DNA of 64,000 nucleotides from Ceratopteris richardii (GCA_020310875.1 CM035428.1:101769661-101833660); one strand, 5' to 3'. Positions 46,091 through 58,534 are shown, counted from the first letter of the stretch. A program made the numbers and translations. The notes: generated from the letters alone by a model not told the origin.

Positions 46091-47182
46091 TGTTGGTGCA
46101 TTTCAAGCCTTCACACTTGGCTTGGAACTTTGGAAGATTAGCTTGGACAATTTTTTTCATCAAGGCTTCACTTGAAGGGAAGAGCATAGGAACCCATACC
46201 TATGATTTATTATCTTTTTACTTCCATTGTAAAAGTCTTAGTGACTTGTCATTTATGAACACACACCTACTTGATTAAGTCGTGGAAATTGGATGGTGTA
46301 AATGGAGAGAATATCTCCCTACTTTTAGAGGAGTGATTATAGGAGATTTGAACTTGAATTCAAATTCAAATCTCAACTCAACTTCTATAAAAGTCAATGT
46401 AAAAAGTCGCGGGTTAGTTAGTCCAATTGAGCTCACTCCCCGAGGCATTCTATCATTGTAACTCTGTGTGTGTTAGTGCTACTTCATAGCCTACAACACA
46501 ACACCTCATTTAGCTATGCTTGTCATGCTAATGGGATTGTACAACTACATCAATCAATAGAAGTATACACATTCATTATCTCTGTTTTCTCTGAGTCATC
46601 ATCTCCAAGTCTGTCAACTTCTAAGGTGCATATCTCAGGATCTACTGAACCAAATCAAGTGATTCAAAGCATATTGGAACCAGCTCCAAGCATACTACAC
46701 GCCTACAAAATTTCAAGGTCAAAGGATCAGCCATCTCAGAGAAATCCCACTCGAAGTCGTCACTGGTATTAGTCTGCAGAATTCCTAAAATATCGGGGGT
46801 ACATATAATTTTGCTAAACTTCTTTCTCAGAGTATAGTTTGTCATTTCCTCTCATTCCACTTGCAAATGGTAGCTTGTTAAGCTATTTAATATGTCTAGA
46901 AGGAATTTGATCAATTGTAAGTGTGCTAGTCATACTGAGTGAAAGACTGAGCAGGTGTCAATACCAAATTAGCAAGTTTTCTTGGATTCTTGAAGTCTCA
47001 AGTAGTCTGTTTTGATTTGATCATTACACATATCATTTGTAAAGTACATATATGCTTTCTTGGTATCATTTGGAAGCTAATCAAGTGTACTAAGCATATC
47101 TGAAGCAAAGGAGGGCTGGAGCAAAGCAGGTCTAGCAGCTTCAACTCAATCTCTTGAGTGCATCCAACCATCTCTCCCAACA
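46091..47182 (+). repeat. E8 5' LTR
   Basis: It is 1092 bp, TGTTGGTG to TCCCAACA, in sense orientation. Confidence 0.95.
46344..46413 (+). promoter_or_regulatory. E8 LTR core promoter module
   Basis: A near-perfect 30-bp palindrome (46344-46373, centre TTGAATTCAA), TATAAAA (46386-46392), 8-bp gap, then aaaaagtcgcggg (46401-46413). This is the clearest example of the module shared by E1, E3a, E3b, E6 and E8. Start-site placement over the third motif is inferred from the usual TATA distance. Confidence 0.7.
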
Positions 47183-47183
47183 G

Positions 47184-47195
47184 TGGTATCAGAGC
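47184..47195 (+). other. E8 primer-binding site (initiator tRNA-Met)
   Basis: Tggtatcagagc, one base after the 5' LTR. Confidence 0.96.
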
Positions 47196-47208
47196 AAATA
47201 AAGTAAAC

Positions 47209-50200
47209 ATGGGAGATGGTTTTCCTTCATTCATTGACAAATTGGACAGGAACAATTACCAAGCTTGGTCTCTAAGGATGAAGACCTATCTACAAGGAAG
47301 AAGCTTATTTGGATACATATCAGGAGATGAGGAATTGCCCTCATTCAAAGCTAGAGGACTACCCACCAAGGATGAACAAGAGAGGCTCAACCAATGGTGT
47401 GCAAAAGATGCTTTGGCAAGGTCTTACCTTCTTAACTCTATATCTCATTTCCTTTTACCTCATATAAAGATCTGTAAGACTTCCCAAGAGACTTGGGAAA
47501 CTCTGTCAACATATTTCTCTTCCAACACAAGGGCCAGGAAGAATCAACTGTGGATTGAATTCACAACCCTTAGGAAGCAGCCCAAGCAATCAGTCTCAGA
47601 GTATGTGACCAAGATTAAAGATGTGGCAGACCAATTAGCAAGCATTGGAGAGGAGATTGAAGAGGAGCAAATAGTCAGGCAAGTAACAAATGGACTCAAG
47701 ACAGATGATAAGTGGAAAAGCTTCACCACTGCTATGGACCTCTACATGGACATGCATACCCCAGATCTCATAACACTCATGGGCCAACTATTCACACATG
47801 AAGCAAAGTTTACAAAGGCAGGAGATCAATCAAAAGGTAACAACCCCTCTGCTCTATATACTAATAAGAAGGTTAAAGATAAAGGTAAAAGTAAGAAGGT
47901 TGATGAAGAAGGTTCTACCTCCCAAGCAAACTATGCAGGGAGAGGTAGATCCTCAAGAGGAAGAGGCAGAGGAGGTAAGTCAGGTAGGGGGAGACCCTAC
48001 AACTCATCCCCATGCAACATTTGTGGATTGTCCAATCATACCACAGATGAATGCTACAAGAACTACAAGAATCAGAGAGGAAGAGGCTATCAAAGAGGTG
48101 GATACTCTCAAGGGAGAGGCAGGTTCAACCAACACCAAGGCTACAATGGATACAACAATCAATACAACAAAAATTACAACCACAACCACAATGGTAATTA
48201 TCAAGGTGGATTCAGAAATAAAAGGGATTACAACAACTACACAGAGGAGCAAGATGACTCCCTATTGATCATGAATATGACCTCCAAGCCAGGTACAAAT
48301 GATGATCATTTATTTTATATTGATTCAGGATGTTCTAACCATGTAGCTGGCAATGTGGCACTACTCTCTAATTTGGAAGAACCCAAGGGCAAACATCAGG
48401 TACAGATAGGTGATGATACTAAACATTCTATTGTTAAGATTGGAAATGTAAAGACATGTGATGGTAACCAGAACCTATTGAGCAGGGTACTCTATGTACC
48501 AACCATCACCAAGAATCTAATGAGTGTTGGTCAGATTGTGGAGAAAGGGTTACAGGTCAGGTTCACTCAACATGGAGCATATGTGGAAGACCCAAGACAT
48601 GGTTTCAAAAGAATTGCCAAGGGGGAGAAATCAGGTAGATTGTTTACTTTTGAGCTAGAAGACACCAAGAACATTGCTTTATATAATTACAAGGATCAAA
48701 CACTTTCAGAGTTAGAAATATGGCACAAGAGGTTAGGTCACATAGGTGAAAGAACCCTAAAGCAAATGTGCAGGGATCAATGTGTGCTTGGGATACCTAA
48801 TGTATCCAAACAACACATGATTTACAAGTGTGGTGCTTGTCAGTTTGGTAAGTCTCACAGGTTGCCCTATTCAAGGAAAGGTTTCATGCATAAAGACTAC
48901 CTAGACTTGGTACACACAGATGTTTGGGGACCTAGCAAGGATCCCTCCATTTCAGGATCAAGGTACTATGTGTCCTTCATTGATGACTAGAGCAGGTGGA
49001 CTATCTTATACTTTATGAAACATAAAGATGAAGTGTTTAATTGTTTCAAGAAGCATCTTGCACTTGTTTAAAATCAAACAGGAAGAAGCTTGAAAAGGCT
49101 AAGGTTAGATGGTGGAGGAGAGTACTTCTCCAATGAGGTTGAAGATTTCTTGCAGGAAAAAGGCATCAAGAGGGAGATAACCACAAGGTATTCACCTAAA
49201 CAAAATGGAGGAGCTGAAAGAAGGAATAGACTCATTGTAGAAACAGCTAGGTCTATGCTTAATGAAAAGAAATTGCCAAATTATCTTTGGGCAGAAGGTG
49301 TATCCACTGCCACCTATCTCATAAACAGGTTGCCATCCAAATCACTTGATGGTATGACACCATATGAAGCTTGGCATGAGAGACCTTCTCTGGATCATTG
49401 CAAAATCTTTGGTTGTGTAGCATATGTGCATATTCCCTCACAGGTAAGGGGAAAGCTAGACCCTAAAGCTGAAAAATGTATCTTCATTGGTTATGATTTG
49501 AACCAAAAGGGATACAGATTCTACAACCCAACAAACAAAGGCTTCAAGGTAAGCAGAGATGTCATCTTTGATGAGAATGACTCATGGTATGAGAATGAAT
49601 GCAGGAAGGTTAGTCTACCCTATGATATGGAAGAAGATTTCCCAAGGCTCACCAAGGAGGAACCAATCCAGAAAGAAGACTCAAGCTCAGATGATGATGA
49701 TACAATTAACCTTGAGGAATTCAAGGCATGGAAGTCCAAAGGAAAGATGAAAATGAAGAAGCTAGAGGATATACCAGAATCCTCAACTCAAGCAATGAGG
49801 AGATCTCAGAGAGAAAGTAAGAAGCCTATCATATATGGGTATGACACTTCTCTTGTAACCAAGCATTCTGTATATCTTGCAAAGGATTTGTTGAATGAAG
49901 AACTAGGTACCTATGAAGAAGCAATCACCAAACCAGAATGGAAAGGAGCTATGGATGAAGAAATGGAAGCTCTCAAGGAGAGTGACACATGGGACTTGGT
50001 ACCCAAGAAAGACTCTATGAAGGTGATAGGATCCAGATGGATCTACAAACTAAAGAGAAACTCAAATGGAACAATCAACAGGTACAAAGCTAGGTTGGTA
50101 GCCAAGGGTTTTGCACAAACCCAAGGCATTGATTATGAGGAGACATTTTCTCCTGTGGCTAAGATGCCAACTATCAGAATATTGGTGAGTGTAGCTGCAT

Positions 50201-51397
50201 CCAAGAATTGGAACATGTACCAATTAGATGTCAAGAATGCTTTCTTGAATGGATGGATATCTGAAGAAGTCTACATGTCACAACCACCTGGCTATGAAGA
50301 TCCCAAGAAGGTAAATTATGTTTGTAAATTGAAGAAGGCTTTATATGGTTTGAAGCAGGCACCTAGAGCATGGAATTACAGGTTGACAACCTACCTCCAA
50401 GACCAAGGATTTGTGATGAGCAAAGCTGATACTTCTCTGTTCATAAAGAGAAGTAGTACAGAGGTAATCTATTTGTGTGTTTATGTTGATGACATCATCA
50501 TTACAGGCAATGATGTCAATGGGATTAGACACATCAAAGGACAGATGATGAAGGAATTCAAGATCAATGATCTTGGATTATTGAAGTACTTCTTAGGTCT
50601 TGTGTTAGTCTACACCAACTCAGGTATATATATCACTCAAAAGAAGTATGTACAGGATATGGTCAAGAAGTTTGGCTTGCAGGATGCTAAAGTCTCAACT
50701 ACTCCAATGGAGGTCAACCTAAAGCTTAGTGCTCATGAAGGGGATGAAATACAAGACATTACAGGATATCAAAGCATGGTAGGTAGTTTGAATTATGCCA
50801 CCTTGAGAAGAAGAAAATCTTGAAGTATTTGAAGGGAACTCAGAACCATGGTTTGTACTTTCCTTATACATCAGAAAATCTTGAAGTATTTGAAGGGAAC
50901 TCAGAACCATGGTTTGTACTTTCCTTAAAGTATACTCAGATGCAGATTGGGCAGGATGCAAGGATGATAGGAGGAGCACATCAGGTTACATTTGCTTTGC
51001 AGGAGATAAACCTATTTCTTGGTCAGCCAAGAAGCAACCTACAGTGGCATTGTCATCCACTGAAGCAGAGTATAGAGGGCTTGCCAATGCCACTCAAGAA
51101 GCTATCTGGTTAAAGCTTTTGTATACAGAGCTAGGCCTATACACTAGGCCTCCAATCATCTTTGGAGATAACACAAGCTCTCTTCACCTTGCAGCTAATC
51201 CAATATATCATGCTAGGACAAAACACATAGAGGTTCATTACCACTATGTGAGAGAAAAATTGCTAAGCAAAGACATTCAATTGACTTATGTGTCTACTAA
51301 TATGCAATGTGCAGATTTACTCACTAAAGCATTGGATGGAAACAAGTTATGCAGATTCAAATCCATGATTGGATTGCAGGATGTGATTGAAGACTAA
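47209..51397 (+). pseudogene. E8 gag-pol, two stops and a local rearrangement
   Basis: The start is the ATG at 47209 (MGDGFPSF), 13 bases after the PBS. Gag; zinc knuckle CNICGLSNHTTDEC (48013-48054); protease DSG (48322-48330); HKRLGH; integrase HTDVWGP (48913-48933) and LDGGGEY. TAG at 48988-48990 falls directly after the FIDD motif, and TAA at 49069-49071 follows in the same frame. The frame then stays open from 49072 to about 50800 through linker and RT (YVDD 50482-50493). After LNYAT a deletion and a 61-bp tandem duplication (50813-50934) shift the frame. RNase H continues in another frame from 50909 to 51397 ([30 protein letters not shown]). One codon is missing near 49378. Proteins of E1, E6 and E8 are very similar. 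Confidence 0.95.
50813..50934 (+). repeat. 61-bp tandem duplication in E8 pol
   Basis: Gaaaatcttgaag begins at 50813 and again at 50874, each copy running through ggtttgtactttcctta. It sits at the boundary of RT and RNase H next to a deletion of the preceding segment, and disrupts the frame. Confidence 0.92.
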
Positions 51398-51428
51398 AGA
51401 TGAAGACTTAAGCCAAAGTGCTTGGCTT

Positions 51429-51438
51429 GAGGGGGAGC
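51429..51438 (+). other. E8 polypurine tract
   Basis: Gagggggagc directly before the 3' LTR. Confidence 0.93.
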
Positions 51439-52531
51439 TGTTGGCGCATTTCAAGCCTTCACACTTGGCTTGGAACTTTGGAAGATTAGCTTGGACAATT
51501 TTTTTAATCAAGGCTTCACTTGAAGGGAAGAGCATAGGAACCCATACCTATGATTTATTATCTTCTTACTTCCATTGTAAAAGTCTTAGTGACTTGTCAT
51601 TTATGAACACACACCTACTTGATTAAGTCATGGAAATTGGATGGTGTAAATGGAGAGAATATCTCCCTACTTTTAGAGGAGTGATTATAGGAGATTTGAA
51701 CTTGAATTCAAATTCAAATCTCAACTCAACTTCTATAAAAGTCAATGTAAAAAGTCGCGGGTTAGTTAGTCCAATTGAGCTCACTCCCCGAGGCATTCTA
51801 TCATTGTAACTCTGTGTGTGTTAGTGCTACTTCATAGCCTACACCACAACACCTCATTTAGCTATGCTTGTCATGCTAATGGGATTGTACAACTACATCA
51901 ATCAATAGAAGTATACACATTCATTATCTCTGTTTTCTCTGAGTCATCATCTCCAAGTCTGTCAACTTCTAAGGTGCATATCTCAGGATCTACTAAACCA
52001 AATCAAGTGATTCAAAGCATATTGGAACCAGCTCCAAGCATACTACACGCCTACAAAATTTCAAGGTCAAAGGATCAGCCATCTCAGAGAAATCCCACTC
52101 GAAGTCGTCACTGGTATTAGTCTGTAGAATTCCTAAAATATCGGGGGTACATATAATTTTGCTAAACTTCTTTCTCAGAGTATAGTTTGTCATTTCCTCT
52201 CATTCCACTTGCAAATGGTAGCTTGTTAAGCTAATTTAATATGTTTAGAAGGAATTTGATCAATTGTAAGTGTGCTGGTCATACTGAGTGAAAGACTAAG
52301 CAGGTGTCAATACCAAATTAGCAAGTTTTCTTGGATTCTTGAAGTCTCAAGTAGTCTGTTTTGATTTGATCATTACACATATCATTTGCAAAGTACATAT
52401 ATGCTTTCTTGGTATCATTTGGAAGCTAATCAAGTGTACTAAGCATATCTGAAGCAAAGGAGGGCTGGAGCAAAGCAGGTCTAGCAGCTTCAACTCAATC
52501 TCTTGAGTGCATCCAACCATCTCTCCCAACA
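51439..52531 (+). repeat. E8 3' LTR
   Basis: It is 1093 bp, TGTTGGCG to TCCCAACA, about 99% identical to the 5' copy by eye. The aaaaagtcgcggg motif is at 51749-51761. Confidence 0.95.
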
Positions 52532-52904
52532 ATTATATGGGCTAAACCAAGCCCCTAGAGCATGGTACCAGTAGATAGATAAGTATCTCTTGGATCTAAG
52601 TTTCAAAATATGTGCTTTTGATGCTAACTTGTATGTTCTAAAGAGAGGGGGGAAGACAATTGTGCTTGTACTCTATGTAGATGACGTTGTGATTACAGGA
52701 AATGATGATGCTCTTCTTCAGCAAACCAAAGATGCCTTGAGTTTAGAATTTGAAATGACAGACTTGGGCTTAATGCTTTATTGCTTAGGTCTTGAAGTTT
52801 TCCAAGAACCAGGGAAGATTTTCATCTCTCAAAAAAAGTATACAAGGCAGATATTGAAGGCATTCGACATGGAGGATTGTAAGGAAATTTCTACACCTAT
52901 GGAG
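52532..52904 (+). pseudogene. H RT palm, part 3
   Basis: It resumes H after E8: YGLNQAPRAWYQ followed by a stop, then LYVLKRGGKTIVLVLYVDD with YVDD at 52674-52685, LQQTKDALSLEFEMTDLGL, LGLEVFQEPGKIFISQKKY and KEISTPM. It is interrupted by E9 after the TGGAG target (52900-52904). Confidence 0.93.
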
Positions 52905-53279
52905 TGTCATGAGGAAGGAGATAAGGAAGAGAGCTCACACACACACTCTCACAATCAAAGAGAAGCACACACTCAGATTGAGGCAAGGAAGAGAGTGATC
53001 TTCTTCTTCTATTACATAAAAAGGAATGTATAAGCATGACCTAAAAACAAGACACAACAAGTGCAATATATAAAGACCAGTACACAAGGAAAAACTTAAT
53101 GTCTGTGAATGAGTGATCTGGTAAGAAAAAAATGTGCCATCACTCTCAGTAGATAAATCTAATAAAGCTCAATGGAGTGTCCTTGACATATACCGACATG
53201 ACCACTATACATGTCAAAGAAATGAAAAAGTGATACGTGTGATCTTGGATCATCACATGTTGAGTTTGATATCTCAACA
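52905..53279 (-). repeat. E9 3' LTR
   Basis: It is 375 bp, TGTCATGAGG to TCTCAACA, with a (tct)n run and (ca)n stretch. Relative to the right LTR it has about 74 extra bases near 53143-53225 and roughly a dozen substitutions. Confidence 0.92.
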
Positions 53280-53291
53280 CTCCCCCTTAAG
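53280..53291 (-). other. E9 polypurine tract
   Basis: The minus strand reads ttaagggggag beside the 3' LTR. Confidence 0.88.
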
Positions 53292-53334
53292 CTCAACCTC
53301 ATATCCTATAATCCAAGCATCTCCCGAAACTTCT

Positions 53335-56300
53335 TCAACTTCTCAGCTCAAGTGCTTTGGTGAAAATATCAGCAACTTGCTCATCTGTTCTCACATAAGC
53401 AAGATCAATATCACCTGCTAATACCTTCTCTCTGATGAAGTGATAATGTACCTCTATATGCTTTGTTCTAGCATGAAAAATAGGGTTTTGTGCTAACTGT
53501 ATGCTGCTAAGATTATCACAAAAGATAGTGATAGGCTTTTGCACTTCCACACCTAAATCTACAGGTAAGATCTCTAGCCATGATGCCTCACATGCCGCCA
53601 TTGCAACACCTCTATACTCCACCTCTGTACTCAAGAAAGCAACATTGGGTTGCTTCTTGCTGCTCCATGTAATAGCTGCACCTCCAAGTGAGAATACAAA
53701 GCCACTAGTAGATCTTCTATCTGGAGTACTACTAGCCCAATCCATATCGGTGTAACCATGAACTTGCAAATCTACACTAGCTTCATAAAACAATGCATAA
53801 TCCAAAGTAGCACTCACATAATGTAGAGTGCACCTCAGCGCTTCCAAATGCGGCTTTCTCGAAACCTGCATAAACTGACTTTGAAGTCCAACAGTGTAGC
53901 TAAGATCAGGCCTCGTAATTGTGAGATATATCAAGCTTACCACAATTTTCATGTACATAGTAGCATTTTCCAATGCTTCACGTGATGTAGTATCTAACTT
54001 CAAATTTTGATATAATGGCATAGAAATTGGCTTAGAATCAGCCATACCATGCTTTTGTAGCATATTCAAGGCATATTTCCTTTGTGACATCCATATACCT
54101 GTTTCTGTGTGAATAAACTCAATGCCCAAGAAATAGCGCAACACACCAAGATCTTTCGTGTCAAATTCCTACATAAGAAGTTACTTTACCTCTTTAATGC
54201 TTTCTTCCTTATCACCACCTATAATGAGGTCATCAACATAAATAGCCACAATTGTGATGCCATCATCAACCTTCCTTGCATATAGTGAATGATCTACATC
54301 ACACATAGAAAACCCAATGTTGGTTAAGTAATCAGCAATCCTTGCATGCCATGTACGAGGAGCTTGCTTCAGCCCATACAAAGTCTTTTGCAACTTGCAA
54401 ACATATTCTTGATGCTTTGAATCTTCATATCCTTGTGGCTGGTCCATATATACTTCTTCCTGTAACTCACCATGTAGGAAAGCATTCTTCACATCCATCT
54501 AATGCAAAGTCCATCCTTTTGTTGTAGTTAATGCAACAAGTGTTCCAATAATAGACATTTTCACTACACAGCTGAATGTTTCCCCATAATCAATGCCATA
54601 TGTCTATGCATATCCTTTAGCTACCAATCGTGCATTATACCTGCTTATGCTACCATCAAAATCATGCTTTACCTTGTAAACCCATTTGCAGCCTATGGGT
54701 TTCTTTCCTTATGGAAATGGAACCATCTCCCATGTTTTGTTTCCATAAAGTGCAGCCATCTCCTCATCCATAGCTTTTTCCCAATCTGCATTTCCAATTG
54801 CATCTTCAAAACAAGAAGGTTCGGCATCTTGTATTACCTTTGTCATGTAGGCACAATGACGAGCCATGTAACTATCATATGTTAATGGTTGTACATAATT
54901 CTGCATCCTCCGAGATCTTGTTGGTCCTGGGTCACTTCTCCTTGTATCATCTGCATGTGCCATTCTATCTCCTTGAGTCTTTACAGAGGGCAATCCAAGT
55001 TCCTCATCAACCCTCTTTCATGAACCACTTGAATCTCCATCAACATCTTCAAAACCTGCACATGTTTTATGACCAACAAAAAGCTTTTCTTTACCTTTCT
55101 TAGATGTATTTGATGACCTTGCTAGACTAAAATTTCCATGCAATCTTCCACGCCATGGATTTGAGTTGGAACTATTGCTTGGTGATGCATACCGTCCACT
55201 CAAAACCTGAGATTCTGCACTTGATTTTTCAGCATTTTCTTTGTCATTTGGCTCAAGATTCAGTCCTTCTTTGACATCTGCATAGAAGCTTGACATTTCA
55301 TCAAATACCGCATCTCTGCTCACCTTCACCTGTCGTGTGAGTGGGTTATAACATTTATATACCTTTCGTTCAAGGGAGAATCCAATGAAGACACACTTTT
55401 CTGCTTTTGGATCAAGCTTCGCCTTCAATTCATCTGGAACATGTACATATGCAATACAGCCAAAAACTTTCAGATATGATAAGTTTGGCTTTTTACGTGT
55501 GAACTTTTCTTCAGGTGTAACTTGATGTATCACAGCGGTTGGAGTTCTGTTCATAATGTATACAGCCATATGCACAACTTCTGCCCAATAACAATGAGGC
55601 ATATTCTTCTCAGCCATCAGGGCTCTTGCTATTTCTACAATATGTCTATTTTTGCGTTCAGCAATGCCATTGTGTTGTGGTGTGTACGTGCATGAAAAAT
55701 TACGTCGAATTCCATGACTTTTAAGAAAGTTGTTGAAATCATTTGACATGTATTCACCTCCTCCATCAGACCTTAATGTTTCAATATGCTTCCCTATCTT
55801 CTTTTCCACCATAGATTTAAAATTCTGGAAGTGAGTGAACTCCCCACTCTTCTCTTTCATGAAATATACCCAGACTCTCCATGTATGGTCATCAATGAAA
55901 GTGACATAGAACCTGCAACCGCCCATAGATGTGGTCTTTGTAGGACCCCAAACATCTGTATGTACTATTTCTAGCACATTCTCACTAACATGCTTGTCAT
56001 GTGGGAATGATGATCTTGATTTCTTACCAAATTGACATGCTGCACATAGCTTTTGCATCTCTAAAACCTTTAAATTTGGTAGTCCCTGAACGATCTCCTT
56101 TGACTGCATCAATTTCAGCCTTTGCAGATTTGCATGTCCGATTCTTTTGTGCCACATCTCTATATCAGCAATAAAAATTGCACCTTTTCCAAACATGGCT
56201 GCACTCATTTCAAGAACTTTCACATTTAAGGTGAACATCCTACCCACTTTGTTTCCTTTGGTAATCAATCCTCCAACCTCTTTGTCCTCTTCTACATATA

Positions 56301-57506
56301 ACCCATCAACATTGAACCTGACTTGTAATCCTTGGTCAACCATTTGTCCAATAGAAACCAGATTCTTTGTTAGGTTTGGAACATGCAGCACATCAACAAG
56401 ATGTTTTACCTTCTCGTCCTCCATAGACAATGCTATGTTTCTATATGCTCGATAGGATGTGATGTATCAACACCTGTTTCAACATATCTAGGAACTTGCA
56501 ATTTGTGCAAACTACTAAAAAATTTTGCATGACTGGTCATGTGATTTGAAGCACGTGAATCAACATACCAGACATTATTATTCGATTTTGAAACACCAGC
56601 AGACATCGTATTCATCATGTGATGTTGAACCATGAACAACTTCTCAGAATCATCTGCACTTGTGGATGCATAGTTTTTTTGTTGCCTTTTGTTATTCTGA
56701 TTCTTCAACTTGCAATCACATTCAAAGTGTCCAGGTTTACCACAGTTCTAGCATACTTTACTATCATGACCTGAATCATTTCTTTGGAAATTTATGTGAC
56801 CCCTTTGGCTCCCCCTTCCTTGAAATTGTCCTCTTCCTCCTACGTGATTCTGCTGTTGACCTTGGTCTTGTTTACTATTTCCTCTTTCACTTCTGAAACC
56901 TCTACGTCTGCATCTTCCTCTACCAGAGTAGAATACCTGCTCAGAACTAGATTTTCCTTGGGAATTTGAATCCTCACCAAGACTCTTTTCTTCAATAATC
57001 AGCATAGATACTAGATCAACAAAATTCGGAATATTTTCCCTACTCTGTATAGAAGTTATGAGCTCCTTATATGCAACTCCTAAACCACGAAGGCACACTT
57101 CTACCTTATCATCATCATCTTCATTCACACCAATAGATGCAAGTGACTCACATATGCTTTTGATTTTCAAGGTGTAGTCACTTACTGACATGCTCTTCTT
57201 CTCCAATCTATGTAGCTCATTTTTGAGTTGCAATTTCTATGCCTTTGTATTCATCTCATACAATGTGATCAAATTGTTCCAAGCCTCTTTCAGAGTCTTG
57301 GCATCTTGTATGTGTCCAATCATGCTATCATGTATGCTAACAGATAGCTGATACATTAACTTTTGTGCTAACAGATTCCTTTCTAGTAACTGCAGAGCAT
57401 TTTCATTCTCTCCTTCAATGTACTTCCAGTAGCCTTTTCCCATCAAGAAACTCGTCATTCTGAATCTCCAAGCATGGAAGTTGTTCTTGTTCAGCTTATT
57501 GCTCAT
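53335..57506 (-). pseudogene. E9 gag-pol, many stops
   Basis: The start is at 57506 (MSNKLNKNN). A stop follows at 57237, then Gag continues (57233 to 56748). A stop at 56748-56750 sits inside the zinc knuckle (NCGKPGHFECDC follows it). The protease motif reads DSR instead of DSG (about 56565-56580). A frameshift lies near 56433. From 56430 one frame holds the pre-integrase HKRIGH, integrase (HTDVWGP, FIDDH, RSDGGGEYMS, then PQHNGIAERKNRH) and linker to a TGA at 55018. RT follows in frame with stops at 54709, near 54606, 54499, 54181 and 54172; YVDD is at 54229-54240. RNase H is open from 54144 to 53335 ([27 protein letters not shown]). It is not functional. Confidence 0.93.
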
Positions 57507-57963
57507 AAGCTAACTCATTCCATCTACAATTTGCATTTCTGTAGCAATTCACAACATTGCGAAACACTAGAAGCACCACTTCTGCTTGAACACAATCGCA
57601 CTATGACGTGACAATTTGATCTCAGAAAAACACTGTTTTAGGTATCAATAGTACACATAATTGCTTGAAACTTTGGATCTAGAATATATGAGTGTTTGTC
57701 AAACACGATGCAAGTTAGAGTTTTTGAAACTGACTTGGTTTTTCTATGGGCCCCACCTTATGGGCTCAAAATGGAGGTCGAGATGGCTCCAAAACTTTGA
57801 TTTGACAAAAATAAGTGACCCTAAAGGGATTACTCTCGAAAATATTTTGAGTCTTCTACCTTTACATCGATTTTTGTAGCAAATGGAGGTCATTTGTGAA
57901 TCACGTTTTCTCCACACCTTGCCATGTAATCTTCACCGTGGCCTTCTCCACGAGCTCTCTACA
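57507..57963 (-). other. E9 5' untranslated leader
   Basis: About 450 bp between PBS and Gag start without coding motif. Overlapping short frames have stops throughout. Confidence 0.6.
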
Positions 57964-57964
57964 A

Positions 57965-57978
57965 CCACTCTGATACCA
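57965..57978 (-). other. E9 primer-binding site (initiator tRNA-Met)
   Basis: The minus strand reads tggtatcagagtgg, immediately adjacent to the 5' LTR: the tRNA-Met site with a change at position 12. Confidence 0.9.
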
Positions 57979-58282
57979 TGTCATGAGGAAGGAGATATGG
58001 AAGAGAGCTCACACACACACTCTCACAATCAAAGAGAAGCACACACTCAGATTGAGGCAAGGAAGAGAGTGATCTTCTTCTTCTTCTTCTATTACATAAA
58101 AAGGAATGTACAAGAATGACCTAAAAACAAGAATACAACAAGTGCAATATATAAAGACTAGTACATAAGGAAAAATCTAATGTCTGTGAATGAGTGAGCT
58201 GGCAAGAAACAAATGTGCCATCAGTCTAAAAAGTGATACGTGTGATCTTGGATCATCACATGTTGAGCTTGATATCTCAACA
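57979..58282 (-). repeat. E9 5' LTR
   Basis: It is 304 bp, TGTCATGAGG to TCTCAACA. It lacks about 74 bases present in the left LTR and has extra tct repeats. Confidence 0.92.
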
Positions 58283-58534
58283 TGGGGTCAACACAAAATT
58301 ATCTATTGAAGATACTTCACCTCTTATGGATATTGGAAGATACAAGAAATTAGTTGGAAGTCTCATCTACTTGTGCAATAGCAGACAAGATATCTCTTAT
58401 GTTGTTGGAGTAGTAAGGAGGTTTTCTAATAAGCCTTGCCAAATGCATTGGAAGTCAAGCATGCAGATACTCAGGTATGTGAAAGGACCCACTAATTATG
58501 GTATTCTTTATGAAGAAGGATCATCACATGTTTA
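58283..58534 (+). pseudogene. H RT end and RNase H start, part 4
   Basis: After E9 the H protein resumes with GVNTKLSIEDTSP, YKKLVGSLIYLCNSRQDISYVVGV, FSNKPCQMHWKSSMQILRYVKGP and NYGILYEEG. A stop follows at 58533 and similarity fades. The catalytic part of RNase H and the 3' LTR are missing. Confidence 0.9.

Larger units (their letters stand above)
46091..52531 (+). mobile_element. E8: full-length copia element, plus strand
   Basis: The LTRs are 1092 and 1093 bp with about twelve differences by eye. It has a perfect PBS and polypurine tract and an ATTAT target duplication. It is 6441 bp in the RT gene of H. It is one of the youngest elements here but already carries two nonsense codons and a rearrangement at the RT/RNase H boundary. 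Confidence 0.97.
52905..58282 (-). mobile_element. E9: copia element with short LTRs
   Basis: LTRs of 375 bp (left) and 304 bp (right), PBS and polypurine tract, gag-pol on the minus strand. Flanks are TGGAG (52900-52904) and TGGGG (58283-58287), a target duplication with one change. Length is 5378 bp. The subfamily differs from E1 and E2: Gag begins MSNKLNKNNFHAWRF and the LTR is a third the size. Confidence 0.94.
37646..58534 (+). mobile_element. H: old copia element split by E6, E8 and E9
   Basis: Four plus-strand fragments, 37646-37876, 44866-46090, 52532-52904 and 58283-58534, read in order as integrase, integrase C-terminus to RT, RT palm, and RT end to RNase H of one copia polyprotein. 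At each break the target duplications match (AGTTT, ATTAT, TGGAG/TGGGG) and the protein reads on across the insertion. No LTR of H is visible. It is distinct from the E1 family, with a longer acidic linker after integrase. Confidence 0.93.
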
